The notes: generated by a model from the sequence alone, not told the origin. Positions 25,843 through 34,050 are shown, numbered from the stretch's first letter. The stretch is DNA of 64,000 bases from Vagococcus_D sp963518325 (GCF_963518325.1 NZ_CAUQJB010000003.1:62001-126000), one strand, 5' to 3'. Translations and numbers: made by a program.

Positions 25843-25925
25843 CTTGGGAGTGTTTAATGCGCGTATTTGGGAGTAGTTAGTAGAAAGACAGGCGGACTGA
25901 CTACTCCTATTAGGGGATTCCCAAG
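25843..25925 (+). promoter_or_regulatory. Two-stem structure just upstream of the EIIC ribosome site
   Basis: An outer stem CTTGGGA/TCCCAAG (25843-25849 with 25919-25925) encloses a 12-bp stem GGAGTAGTTAGT/ACTGACTACTCC (25870-25907). It ends 16 bases before AGGAGG. It may control translation of the EIIC gene; this is inference from pairing only. Confidence 0.35.
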
Positions 25926-25954
25926 TCAAGTGCACACATAAGGAGGTAAATCTT

Positions 25955-27244
25955 ATGTCAAAAAAAGAACAGTTTCAACTAATGTTACAAACAGGCGCCA
26001 CCCGTATTCAAAACAATAAAATTATCAGTCCCATCACCCAAGCCTTGATGGCCGCCATGCCCATTACGATTGTCGGAGCTATCGGCAGTTTAATCAATTC
26101 AGCGCCAATTCCGGCCTATCAAGAATTTTTAGTCAAAAGTCAATTGAAAACCATCACTCAAATCCCTTCAGAAATTACCACGAATTTATTAGCCTTGTAC
26201 ATTGTTTTTTTAGTGGCGTCAAAGTATGCCCAACAGCGGCAAGTCGAACCAACGACGGCGGGCTTATTAGCGTTAATGAGCTTTTTTATCATCACGCCCT
26301 TTAATTATTCTGAAACAGGGGGGATGGAATCATACGGCATTAGATGGTTGGGAGCTGCCGGTCTGTTTACCGCTTTTATTCTGGGAATAAGTGTCTCTGC
26401 CATTTATTGTGTGTTTCGGACAAAAGGATGGGTCTTTAAGATGCCAGAAGGTGTCCCACCGACCATTGCCAGTTCGTTTGCCGGACTAGTTCCGGGATTT
26501 GTCATCGCATTTAGTGCCATGATAATTCGCTACCTGCTGTCTCTGACCAGTTTTGGCCACTTGCATCAAATGATTTTCACCTTAATTGCCTCCCCGTTGA
26601 CCAGTCTTGGGGGGAGTTTTATCGCCATAGTCATCTGCGTGTTGGTCAGTCAACTCCTTTGGCTAGTGGGGGTTCATGGAAGCTTAGTGGTTTACAGTGT
26701 CATGGCGCCAATTTGGACCCCCATCTTAGCCGCTAACTTGGCAGCCTTTAATGCCGGTCAGCCAATCCCTCATCTGGTTTCGATGAGCATATTTGCGATG
26801 TCGTCATTTGCCGGAGGCGGGATCACCATCGGTTTGGTCTTTGCGATGTTACGAGCTAAGTCGGAACAATATCGAACCTTAGGGAAACTGGCCTTGGTGC
26901 CTAATTTAGTCGGCATTAACGAGCCGGTTATCTTCGGTTTGCCTCTAGTTATGAACTTGACCATGGCAGTCCCATTTGTGCTCGTTCCCTTACTTGTGAC
27001 CATCAGCTGCTATCTAGCCATGGTCACCGGCTTTTTACCACGTATTCCGGGAATCAACGCCCCCTTGGGAACGCCGATTGTCCTTCACGGTGCCTTAATG
27101 GGTGCTACTTGGAAATGGGGGGCCTTTCAGTTGGTCATGGTCATTCTTAGTTATCTGGTCTATCACCCCTTTTTTAAGGTCTTGGATAACATCGCCTATG
27201 CAGAAGAACAGGCCGTGACGATAGAGGCAGTCGCTGGTGACTAG
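25955..27244 (+). CDS. PTS lactose/cellobiose-family EIIC permease
   Basis: The 429-residue protein has about ten membrane segments and the EIIC motif VGINEPVIFGLPLVMN (about 324-339) that lies near the substrate site in this family. It should import a beta-glucoside or other disaccharide together with separately encoded EIIA and EIIB, none of which is adjacent. The codons use clearly more C and G at third positions than the neighbouring genes, which hints at transfer. An AGGAGG site 8 bases upstream fixes the start. Regulation may involve the cre promoter and leader upstream. Confidence 0.88.
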   Translation: MSKKEQFQLMLQTGATRIQNNKIISPITQALMAAMPITIVGAIGSLINSAPIPAYQEFLVKSQLKTITQIPSEITTNLLALYIVFLVASKYAQQRQVEPTTAGLLALMSFFIITPFNYSETGGMESYGIRWLGAAGLFTAFILGISVSAIYCVFRTKGWVFKMPEGVPPTIASSFAGLVPGFVIAFSAMIIRYLLSLTSFGHLHQMIFTLIASPLTSLGGSFIAIVICVLVSQLLWLVGVHGSLVVYSVMAPIWTPILAANLAAFNAGQPIPHLVSMSIFAMSSFAGGGITIGLVFAMLRAKSEQYRTLGKLALVPNLVGINEPVIFGLPLVMNLTMAVPFVLVPLLVTISCYLAMVTGFLPRIPGINAPLGTPIVLHGALMGATWKWGAFQLVMVILSYLVYHPFFKVLDNIAYAEEQAVTIEAVAGD

Positions 27245-27471
27245 AGAAAATTGGGTAATCATGGTTGAATGATTAGTGGAAAGGTGTGAAAATGAGGAGC
27301 TTCAAAGACGTCGTTGCTGACAAAAGGTCGGTGAGATAGGAATTCTTTTCATAATCTAAGCAAGCCAACCCAAGCTTTTTGGCAAAAGACCATGTAGATG
27401 ATTAATGAGTCAGAGGGAGTTGTGCGTCAGCTGAAAATCGTCAGCCATGTGAAAAAAGTGCAAAAAAATAG

Positions 27472-27508
27472 GCAGTCCTTGTCTTTGATAAGGATTGCTT
27501 TTTTTTTG
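27472..27508 (+). terminator. Terminator downstream of the EIIC gene
   Basis: GCAGTCCTT pairs with AAGGATTGC (one G-U) around a 9-base loop, followed by ten T residues. It lies 228 bases after the stop codon. Confidence 0.8.
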
Positions 27509-27612
27509 CCTAAATTATGAGTGAATCAATGGGGGATGACACAGTCGTCGTGATAACTAGAGGTGTCATCTGGTGGGAATGGGTCTTCAAATTATGTTTC
27601 ATTGTAGGTGAT

Positions 27613-27629
27613 GTAAACGCGGCGTTTAC
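27613..27629. promoter_or_regulatory. Perfect palindrome GTAAACGCGGCGTTTAC
   Basis: A 17-base palindrome with central G resembles the operator of a dimeric repressor. The half-site GCGTTTAC recurs at 27746-27753 and GTAAAC at 27788-27793. No gene start follows within 900 bases on the plus strand, so the target is unclear. Confidence 0.4.
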
Positions 27630-28060
27630 GTAAAAAAATATTTTTTTGTGATTTTATAACCTGTTAATTTATATGTATCGTTGATGCTAAGCTCTTTTAA
27701 AGGGTTTTATAAATTTTGTTTCGTTATTAAACCCATGTCGTCTGGGCGTTTACGTCCCTTTTTGACTAGTCAAGATAGACAGATGATGTAAACAGTGAGG
27801 GTTCTTTTTTTAGGTATGACTAATAATCATGACCATAAAAAATTGTTTCTGATCGGTTTACCTTCATCTACTTTCTGATTATTTTTATGATGCAACAGTC
27901 CATTTGGCGGTTGACAGGATAAGCGCCTTAACTATCCTGTCTGAAAATAGCCTAATTGTTCTTTTCGATGTAACGTTATCCTCATCCATTAAACAGTTGG
28001 GATAGTAAGCATTGTGACGGTATCTTTAGTATAAGGCCATGGCATGACAGTTGCAAATTG

Positions 28061-28210
28061 AAGATTTACCAAAAAAGACCTAAATTTACCTTTTTTTATC
28101 CAGATTTACCTCTTTTTGAGGGAATCCTTGCAATAAAAGGCCTAATGACCACTAAAAAGTGGTTAATCTTATTCAAAAAGGGTTAATCTTCCCTAAAAAG
28201 TGTCAATCTT
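28061..28210. repeat. Six-copy decamer array, three direct and three inverted, 20-base period
   Basis: AAGATTTACC-like decamers end at 28070, 28090 and 28110, so they repeat every 20 bases. Their reverse complements (GGTTAATCTT twice, TGTCAATCTT once) begin at 28161, 28181 and 28201, again every 20 bases. Each copy is flanked on the same side by a T- or A-run decamer. The two triplets face each other around a centre near 28135. Phasing on one face of the helix suggests cooperative protein binding. Confidence 0.6.
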
Positions 28211-28220
28211 ACTTTTTTAC

Positions 28221-28310
28221 ATCATCCTCAGATTTAGATAAGACCTGCGCAGGTTATGTTATGTCGCTACCGTTACCAGCGAAAGGATGAGGATGATTTG
28301 TCATCTGAGG
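28221..28310 (+). promoter_or_regulatory. Alternative inverted repeats, possible RNA switch
   Basis: ATCATCCTCA (28221-28230) can pair perfectly with TGAGGATGAT (28288-28297), or the overlapping CCTCAGAT (28226-28233) can pair with ATCTGAGG (28303-28310). The two pairings exclude each other. A perfect palindrome ACCTGCGCAGGT (28243-28254) lies in between. Confidence 0.35.
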
Positions 28311-28350
28311 GATTACGGTCTCTAATGGTTGAATGAGTAACTGAAAGGAG

Positions 28351-28425
28351 GTGTCTCTGTTAACAAAAAAAGGGATTATTGTTAATTCAGTCAAGAGCCT
28401 ATCGAAATGTTTTAAAAAAAATTAA
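28351..28425 (+). pseudogene. N-terminal remnant resembling the YhfZ regulator
   Basis: Behind AAAGGAG a 24-codon frame reads VSLLTKKGIIVNSVKSL and soon ends in TAA. The string LTKKGIIVN is identical to residues 5-13 of the YhfZ-like regulator encoded at 11560. It looks like the remaining 5' end of a second regulator of that type. The match is short, so chance is not excluded. Confidence 0.35.
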
Positions 28426-28476
28426 AGGTATGGTAGGATAAGGGTAATATTAAGTGTATCAGGTAAGGTATGGTAG
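28425..28476 (+). repeat. 12-base direct repeat AAGGTATGGTAG
   Basis: Identical copies lie at 28425-28436 and 28465-28476, exactly 40 bases apart, about 80-130 bases before the LevR gene. They may be regulatory sites of that gene. Confidence 0.4.
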
Positions 28477-28556
28477 TGTAGAATGCGTGGCTGGTAACTA
28501 GAAAGGTCTATAGTTATTTGCGAGAGGCAGGACTGGCATTAAAGGAGAGGTGTTAA

Positions 28557-31415
28557 TTGTGTTCTTCGGCAGAGGAAGACAAAAATGAAGGTGGGGTAGG
28601 GATGAAACGAATAGAGAAAATCTATTTATTTGTTAGTAAAGAGTCGAAGAAGTTGAGTTCAGAAGCGGTTGCTTCTGGTGCTGGAGTGACCACTCAAGAG
28701 GTGGCTGAAGCTTTTGGCGTGCAGCGCACGAATGCCAGTAAAGATTTAAATGAACTTGTCAAAGATGGCCTGCTAGCTAAACTTGATGGAAGACCTGTTC
28801 GCTACATTGAAAGTGGGTTGGTATCTAATCGTACTGGCCAGGAGAGAAAAAGCGCATCTAATTCTTCTATTAATCAATTAAATGATAAAACAGATATTTT
28901 TCAAAAGGTCATTGGTAGCCATGGCAGCATGAAAGTGCCAATTGAGCAAGCAAAGGCCGCCATCTTATATCCACCAAAAGGCTTAAATTGTCTAATCACC
29001 GGAGCAACAGGTTCAGGTAAAACTCATTTCGCTCATTTGATGTTTGAGTTTGCAAAAGATAAAGGGCTGATTAGAGGGTCACAGGAGTTGGTCGTTTTTA
29101 ATTGTGCGGATTACGCTCACAATTCAGAATTGTTAATGAGCCATCTTTTCGGCTACATGGCGGGCGCGTTTACTGGTGCCACAAAGGAAAAAGAGGGCTT
29201 GATAGCCAAAGCTGACGGAGGCATGCTCTTTTTAGATGAGATTCATCGGTTACCGCCAGAAGGCCAAGAGATGATTTTTTATTTTATGGATCATGGCAAG
29301 TACAGTCGATTAGGTGAAACAGCAAAAGAAGGTCAAGCAGATGTGAGGATTATCTGTGCTACTTCAGAAGATGCTTCTTCTTATCTACTTAGCACTTTTG
29401 TGAGACGGATTCCTATCAGTATCCATTTACCTAGCTTTAATCAACGCCAAACAAAAGAAAAAATCGATTTGGTTAAGTTAATGGTTGGAATCGAAGCAGA
29501 ACGAATTCAACGAAAAATTTCTTTGACGGAAGATGTGGTAAAAGCCTTGATTGGCAGTGTGACCTACGGAAATGTGGGACAATTGAAGTCTAATATTCAA
29601 TTGATTTGTGCGAGAAGCTTCTTAAGTCATATGGATCAGGATGAGATATTAATTTCGCTGGATGATTTGACAGAAGAAATTAAGACTGGTTTAAGCCAGC
29701 TGGCCAATGACCGCCAAATGTTAGCGGAGCTTTCCCAAGGACTAGAACCTGTGATGGAGGTTTACCCAGATCAGAAGTTACTGCCACGTTTAGTGGACTC
29801 CTATGAGCTCCCCTTTAATTTATACGAAATTATTGACGAAAAAGCCGCTCTATTAAAAGATGATGGCATTGATCAAGAGTCGATCAATCAGTTTATTATG
29901 GCGGATATAAACGTCCATTTGAAATCATTTTATAAAAATCATGGGCTAACTTTTGACATTGAGAATAAGTTAGCTGAAATCGTTGATCAAAAGGTCATTG
30001 ATTTAACAAAAACAATATATGAAGTAGCTAAGCTAAAATTAAGTGACAGTTTTCAAGTCAACTTTATTTATGCCATGAGTTTGCATATCAGTTCATTTTT
30101 AAAAAGGCATCAGCTTAAACAACAAGGAGAAATCAGCAGTAATGACAGTATTCGCAAGATGGTCAAAGAGTACCCAGCGGAATATGAGGTTGCCTTGGAT
30201 ATAAAAGAGTTGATCTCAGCTGATTACCGAATTGAGATTCCTCTTGAGGAAGTTGAATACTTGACGGTCTTACTGGTGTCCTTAAAAAAAGAAAAGGATG
30301 CCGGTCGTATCGGGATTGTAGTAGCCGCTCATGGAAATAGTACAGCTACGAGTATGGTTCAAGTTGTGAAGCAATTGTTTGGTAGTCATAATTTGATGGC
30401 AGTAGACATGCCTGTGGAAATGAAACCACGGATTGCTTTGGAAGGGATTATCAATGCAGTTGAGCAAGTTGATAATGGTAGTGGTGTTATTTTATTAGTC
30501 GATATGGGGTCATTAGGTACCTTTAGTGAAGAAATACATCGGCGGACTGGTGTCCATGTTCGAACAATTGACATGGTCACAACGGCGTTAGTATTGGAAG
30601 TTGCTCGAAAAACAGAATTATTGGACACTGATTTGGATCAACTGTTTCATTCTTTAAAGAACTTTCGTGGCTATGGCAATGGATTGGAAGAAGACCACGA
30701 TGATGTTGACTCCTCCTTACAACCAGGCCTAAAGCAGGCGATCGTAGCGATTTGTGCGTCAGGACAAGGGACGGCCAAACGAATGAAGGAAATTATCGAG
30801 ACCTACTTGGCTGAAGTTGGAGAAGAGAGCTTAGAAGTATTACCTATTTCAATTGTGGACATGACAACGGTGTTGGCCCAGTTGCAAAAAAACTATCAGC
30901 TTATTGCAGTAACGGGGATTGTGGATCCTAAAATCGGCGTCCGCTATATCCCCATGGAACTGTTATTTTCTGGTGAAGCAAAAGTTATCTTACAGGAACT
31001 GCTGATGGATGCTGAGATGGCGTCTTTTGAGCCGGTTGTCTTAGACGATGATCAAACCTGGCAGGTCTGTCAAGATTATTTACGGACAACGTATACGTTT
31101 ATTAACCCTGAAAAAGTCATGCCTTCTTTTTGGGAATTCACCACTCAATTAAGAGAAAGCTTTATTGGTGGAGTTAACCAAGCGTTTACAATCAATCTAA
31201 TTATGCATTTAGGCGGAATGGTCGAGCGGATTTTGACCCAGGCCTGTTTATCGGTAGCAGAGGAAGAAAAAGTCGCCTATCAATCGGAGCGTTTTGCGTT
31301 ATTAAAAAAATGTAGTGAAACCCTTGAAACCGATTTGTTTCTAACGATTCCAGATGAGGAGATGTACTATCTCTTACAAATTATTAATAATACACTAGAA
31401 GAACAGAAGCAATAG
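28557..31415 (+). CDS. levR: LevR-type sigma-54-dependent PTS activator
   Basis: The 952-residue protein has an N-terminal HTH (about 20-90), a sigma-54 activator AAA+ domain with Walker A GATGSGKT (149-156), the sigma-54 contact motif GAFTGAT (203-209) and Walker B LFLDE (224-228). After it come PRD1 (about 440-560), an EIIA-like domain (His near 593, VAAHGNSTA), an EIIB-like domain (from about 731, ICASGQGTAKRMK) and PRD2. Phosphorylation by the PTS should tune its activity. It activates the mannose PTS operon next to it. TTG 28557 follows AAAGGAGAGG; an internal ATG at 28602 (MKRIEKIY) is a second possible start. Confidence 0.93.
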   Translation: MCSSAEEDKNEGGVGMKRIEKIYLFVSKESKKLSSEAVASGAGVTTQEVAEAFGVQRTNASKDLNELVKDGLLAKLDGRPVRYIESGLVSNRTGQERKSASNSSINQLNDKTDIFQKVIGSHGSMKVPIEQAKAAILYPPKGLNCLITGATGSGKTHFAHLMFEFAKDKGLIRGSQELVVFNCADYAHNSELLMSHLFGYMAGAFTGATKEKEGLIAKADGGMLFLDEIHRLPPEGQEMIFYFMDHGKYSRLGETAKEGQADVRIICATSEDASSYLLSTFVRRIPISIHLPSFNQRQTKEKIDLVKLMVGIEAERIQRKISLTEDVVKALIGSVTYGNVGQLKSNIQLICARSFLSHMDQDEILISLDDLTEEIKTGLSQLANDRQMLAELSQGLEPVMEVYPDQKLLPRLVDSYELPFNLYEIIDEKAALLKDDGIDQESINQFIMADINVHLKSFYKNHGLTFDIENKLAEIVDQKVIDLTKTIYEVAKLKLSDSFQVNFIYAMSLHISSFLKRHQLKQQGEISSNDSIRKMVKEYPAEYEVALDIKELISADYRIEIPLEEVEYLTVLLVSLKKEKDAGRIGIVVAAHGNSTATSMVQVVKQLFGSHNLMAVDMPVEMKPRIALEGIINAVEQVDNGSGVILLVDMGSLGTFSEEIHRRTGVHVRTIDMVTTALVLEVARKTELLDTDLDQLFHSLKNFRGYGNGLEEDHDDVDSSLQPGLKQAIVAICASGQGTAKRMKEIIETYLAEVGEESLEVLPISIVDMTTVLAQLQKNYQLIAVTGIVDPKIGVRYIPMELLFSGEAKVILQELLMDAEMASFEPVVLDDDQTWQVCQDYLRTTYTFINPEKVMPSFWEFTTQLRESFIGGVNQAFTINLIMHLGGMVERILTQACLSVAEEEKVAYQSERFALLKKCSETLETDLFLTIPDEEMYYLLQIINNTLEEQKQ

Positions 31416-31511
31416 TGTATTAATTAGGAACAATACACTAATTAGTGTATTGTTTTTTTGATGTTAAGAGGGATGAACGTTGATTAAACAGCGCTTTGAA
31501 AGGATACACTA
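31390..31511. promoter_or_regulatory. Five ATACACTA sites, likely LevR upstream activating sequences
   Basis: The octamer ATACACTA or its complement TAGTGTAT occurs at 31390, 31413, 31433, 31443 and 31504, all within 122 bases directly upstream of the sigma-54 promoter; the first lies in the end of levR. The clustering and the mixed orientations are what a sigma-54 enhancer would show. The pair at 31433-31450 also forms the levR terminator hairpin. Confidence 0.6.
31429..31459 (+). terminator. Terminator of levR, made of two operator copies
   Basis: AACAATACACT pairs with AGTGTATTGTT around AATT and is followed by a run of T residues. Confidence 0.75.
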
Positions 31512-31514
31512 AAG

Positions 31515-31531
31515 TTGGCACGATAATTGCA
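31515..31531 (+). promoter_or_regulatory. Sigma-54 (-24/-12) promoter of the mannose PTS operon
   Basis: TTGGCACGATAATTGCA matches the consensus TGGCAC-N5-TTGCW exactly. It lies about 50 bases before the first PTS gene, directly downstream of the sigma-54 activator gene. RpoN itself is not in the window. Confidence 0.9.
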
Positions 31532-31580
31532 TATATAATGGAGTAGAACGAAATATAACAAAAAGAGAGTAGGGATTCCT

Positions 31581-32075
31581 TTGGGGATTGATATTCGTTT
31601 GGTGAGAATTGATGATCGCTTGATTCATGGACAAGTTGCCACTGTTTGGGCAAAGCGCTTGGACATTCAACGAATTATTGTGGTCAGCGATGCGGTAACT
31701 AAAGATAACCTGCGAAAAACCTTACTTCAACAAGCGGCGCCTCCGGGGATTAAAGTCAATGTTATTCCGGTTTCCAAAATGATTGAAATTTATTCCAATC
31801 GACTGTTTAATGAGGTGCGAGTGATTTTATTGTTTACCAATCCTGTAGAAGTAGCTAAAATCGTCAAAGCTGGTATTCGGATTCCTTCGGTTAATATTGG
31901 CGCCATGGGCTATACAGTTGGGAAAAAGATGATTTCGAATACGATTGCTGTTGATGAAGCAGATATTAAGGCATTTCGTTATTTGGACAGCTTGGGGATT
32001 GAGTTGGAAATCCGTAAGGTGATCAGCGACAGTAAACAAAGTTTAATGGACATGTTAAAAAAAGCCAAGCTTTAG
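31581..32075 (+). CDS. Stand-alone mannose-family PTS EIIB
   Basis: The 164-residue protein is a mannose/sorbose-type EIIB domain. The phosphorylated His is His16 in RIDDRLIHGQVATVW. It is close in sequence to the EIIB half of the next gene. It starts with TTG, with AGGGA before it. In related enterococcal and listerial operons (mpt) the first gene also encodes an extra EIIB, thought to be regulatory rather than the main transport component. It is the first gene after the sigma-54 promoter. Confidence 0.9.
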   Translation: MGIDIRLVRIDDRLIHGQVATVWAKRLDIQRIIVVSDAVTKDNLRKTLLQQAAPPGIKVNVIPVSKMIEIYSNRLFNEVRVILLFTNPVEVAKIVKAGIRIPSVNIGAMGYTVGKKMISNTIAVDEADIKAFRYLDSLGIELEIRKVISDSKQSLMDMLKKAKL

Positions 32076-32214
32076 TGGTTTTTAGATATAGAGTTGAACG
32101 CGAAGGGATGTGGTGGTGTTAGGGATGGCGAATGTGGTTTTTAGAATAGAGACAGGTTAAATAGCCCAATCTATTTACAGACAATTTGTATAAATTATTT
32201 TAGGAGGTAGAGAG

Positions 32215-33201
32215 ATGGTAGGAATTATCCTAGCAAGTCATGGCGAATTTGCCGAAGGCATTTTGCAATCTGGTGCAATGATCTTTGGAGAACAAGAAAA
32301 TGTTAAAGCTATTACTTTAATGCCTAGCGAAGGCCCAGATGATGTCAAAGCTAAAATGAAAGAAGCGATTGCCTCTTTTGACAATCAAGACGAAGTATTA
32401 TTCTTAGTCGATCTGTGGGGCGGTACACCTTTCAATCAAGCGAGCAGTTTGTTTGAAGAACATAAAGACAGTTGGGCAATTGTGGCAGGTATGAATTTAC
32501 CAATGGTTATCGAAGCTTACTCATCACGTTTTTCAATGACGACAGCTCATGAGATTGCCACACATATTTCAAGTACGGCTAGAGAAGGGGTTAAGATCAA
32601 ACCTGAAGAATTAGAGCCAGAAGAAAAAACAGCACCTGCTGAAGAAGCACATCCAACAGGATCATTAGCACCAGGAACGGTTGTTGGCGATGGCAAGTTG
32701 AAGATTGTCTTAGCTCGTGTGGATTCTCGTTTGTTACATGGCCAAGTGGCAACCGCTTGGACAAAATCAGTATTACCAACGCGTATTATCGTGGTGTCAG
32801 ATGCTGTATCAAAAGATGATTTACGTAAAAAATTGATTGAACAAGCAACGCCGCCAGGGGTTAAAGCAAACGTTATTCCAATTAGTAAAATGATTGAAAT
32901 TGCGAAAGATCCACGTTTTGGTGGAACTAAAGCGTTGTTATTATTTGAAAACCCACAAGATGTATTGAAAGTAATTGAAGCGGGCGTTGATATTAAAGAA
33001 GTCAATGTTGGTTCGATGGCTCATTCAGTTGGCAAAGTGGTAGTAAGTAAAGTATTGTCAATGGGGCAAGACGATGTGGCAGCTTTTGAAGCGATGAAAG
33101 CCAAAGGCATTAAGTTTGATGTACGTAAAGTACCAAATGATTCAGGCGCAAATATGGACGATATTCTCAAAAAAGCGAAGTCAGAATTGGCTAATGCATA
33201 G
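32215..33201 (+). CDS. manX: Mannose-family PTS EIIAB
   Basis: The 328-residue cytoplasmic fusion has EIIA at about 1-128 (His9 in LASHGEFAEG is phosphorylated by HPr), a flexible linker rich in Glu, Pro and Ala (about 129-160) and EIIB at about 161-325 (His175 in RVDSRLLHGQVATAW, which phosphorylates the sugar). It works with the EIIC and EIID encoded next to import and phosphorylate mannose or glucose. It starts 139 bases after the stand-alone EIIB gene with TAGGAGG. Confidence 0.95.
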   Translation: MVGIILASHGEFAEGILQSGAMIFGEQENVKAITLMPSEGPDDVKAKMKEAIASFDNQDEVLFLVDLWGGTPFNQASSLFEEHKDSWAIVAGMNLPMVIEAYSSRFSMTTAHEIATHISSTAREGVKIKPEELEPEEKTAPAEEAHPTGSLAPGTVVGDGKLKIVLARVDSRLLHGQVATAWTKSVLPTRIIVVSDAVSKDDLRKKLIEQATPPGVKANVIPISKMIEIAKDPRFGGTKALLLFENPQDVLKVIEAGVDIKEVNVGSMAHSVGKVVVSKVLSMGQDDVAAFEAMKAKGIKFDVRKVPNDSGANMDDILKKAKSELANA

Positions 33202-33231
33202 AGAAAATATTAATTAAATTGGAGGTTTATC

Positions 33232-34050
33232 ATGTCTATTATATCAATGGTTTTAGTAATATTCGTGGCCTTTCTAGCAGGTATGGAAGGAATTTTAGAT
33301 GAATTCCAGTTCCATCAACCGTTAGTGGCATGTACATTAATTGGGTTAGTAACAGGTAATTTAACAGCAGGCGTTATTCTTGGTGGGACGCTCCAAATGA
33401 TCGCACTTGGTTGGGCGAACATTGGCGCAGCCGTAGCACCAGATGCAGCATTAGCATCCGTTGCATCAGCTATTATTTTAGTAAAAGCACTAGGTGCTGA
33501 AAGTATTTCCGTTAAAGATGCAGTTGCATCATCAATTGCAGTTGCGATTCCGCTTGCAGTTGCAGGGTTATTCTTAACAATGGTTGTTCGTACATTGGCA
33601 GTGCCAATTGTTCACATGATGGATGCGGCAGCTGAAAAAGGCGACATGAGACGAATTGAATTATTACATATCGGTGCGGTTTGTATGCAAGGGATTCGGA
33701 TTGCAGTTCCAGCAGCAGCACTTTTATTTATTCCAGCAGAGACAGTTCAATCATTTCTAGAATCTATGCCAGAATGGTTAACAACTGGTATGGCAATTGG
33801 TGGAGGCATGGTTGTAGCCGTTGGTTATGCCCTTGTTATCAACATGATGGCAACAAAAGAAGTTTGGCCATTCTTCGCAATTGGGTTTGTAGTAGCAGCG
33901 ATTTCTCAATTAACATTAATCGCTCTTGGTGCTTTAGGCGTTGCGTTAGCTTTCATTTATTTGAACCTATCTAAAATGGGTGGTTCTTCAAATGGTGGTG
34001 GCGGAGGAAACTCAGGCGACCCACTAGGCGACATTTTGAACGATTATTAA
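33232..34050 (+). CDS. manY: Mannose-family PTS EIIC
   Basis: The 272-residue membrane protein starts MSIISMVLVIFVAFLAGMEG and contains the family's stretch LDEFQFHQPLVACTLIGLVTG. It forms the transport channel together with EIID. A glycine/serine-rich tail (about 250-262) ends the protein. The man-PTS EIIC/EIID pair is also the usual receptor for class IIa bacteriocins. GGAGG upstream supports the start, and it is 30 bases after manX. Confidence 0.95.
   Translation: MSIISMVLVIFVAFLAGMEGILDEFQFHQPLVACTLIGLVTGNLTAGVILGGTLQMIALGWANIGAAVAPDAALASVASAIILVKALGAESISVKDAVASSIAVAIPLAVAGLFLTMVVRTLAVPIVHMMDAAAEKGDMRRIELLHIGAVCMQGIRIAVPAAALLFIPAETVQSFLESMPEWLTTGMAIGGGMVVAVGYALVINMMATKEVWPFFAIGFVVAAISQLTLIALGALGVALAFIYLNLSKMGGSSNGGGGGNSGDPLGDILNDY

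Larger units (their letters stand above)
24559..25954. other. 1.4-kb stretch of gene fragments and a structured leader before the PTS EIIC gene
   Basis: The left part holds two small minus-strand reading frames described separately. At 25116-25144 there is a strong promoter with a CcpA-type site, then about 260 untranslated bases up to a terminator at 25408-25442. From there to the EIIC gene there are several hairpins (GAAGCT/AGCTTC at 25492-25507, AACGAAAG/CTTTCGTT at 25668-25720, and the composite at 25843-25925) but no convincing gene. Confidence 0.5.
27245..28556. other. 1.3-kb regulatory-looking stretch before the LevR gene
   Basis: It contains the EIIC terminator (27472-27508), a perfect palindrome (27613-27629) with two further related half-sites (27746, 27788), a six-copy decamer array with 20-base period (28061-28210), switch-like inverted repeats (28221-28310), a YhfZ-like N-terminal fragment (28351-28425) and a 12-base direct repeat (28425, 28465). 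No intact gene was found. Confidence 0.6.

Noticed and set aside
25145..25954. Known structured RNA (T-box, 6S RNA, RNase P RNA, tmRNA) in the long leader
   Set aside because: I found none of their conserved strings, for example no T-box GGTGG-N-ACCGCG and no tmRNA ends; left as an unassigned RNA.
28061..28210. CRISPR-like periodic repeats
   Set aside because: The repeats are only about 10 bases, spacers are AT-run decamers, half the copies are inverted and no cas gene is near.
33681..33974. Second plus-strand frame within the mannose EIIC gene
   Set aside because: It lies wholly inside manY in another frame, is rich in Ser/Trp/Arg runs and has no ribosome site; a shadow frame.
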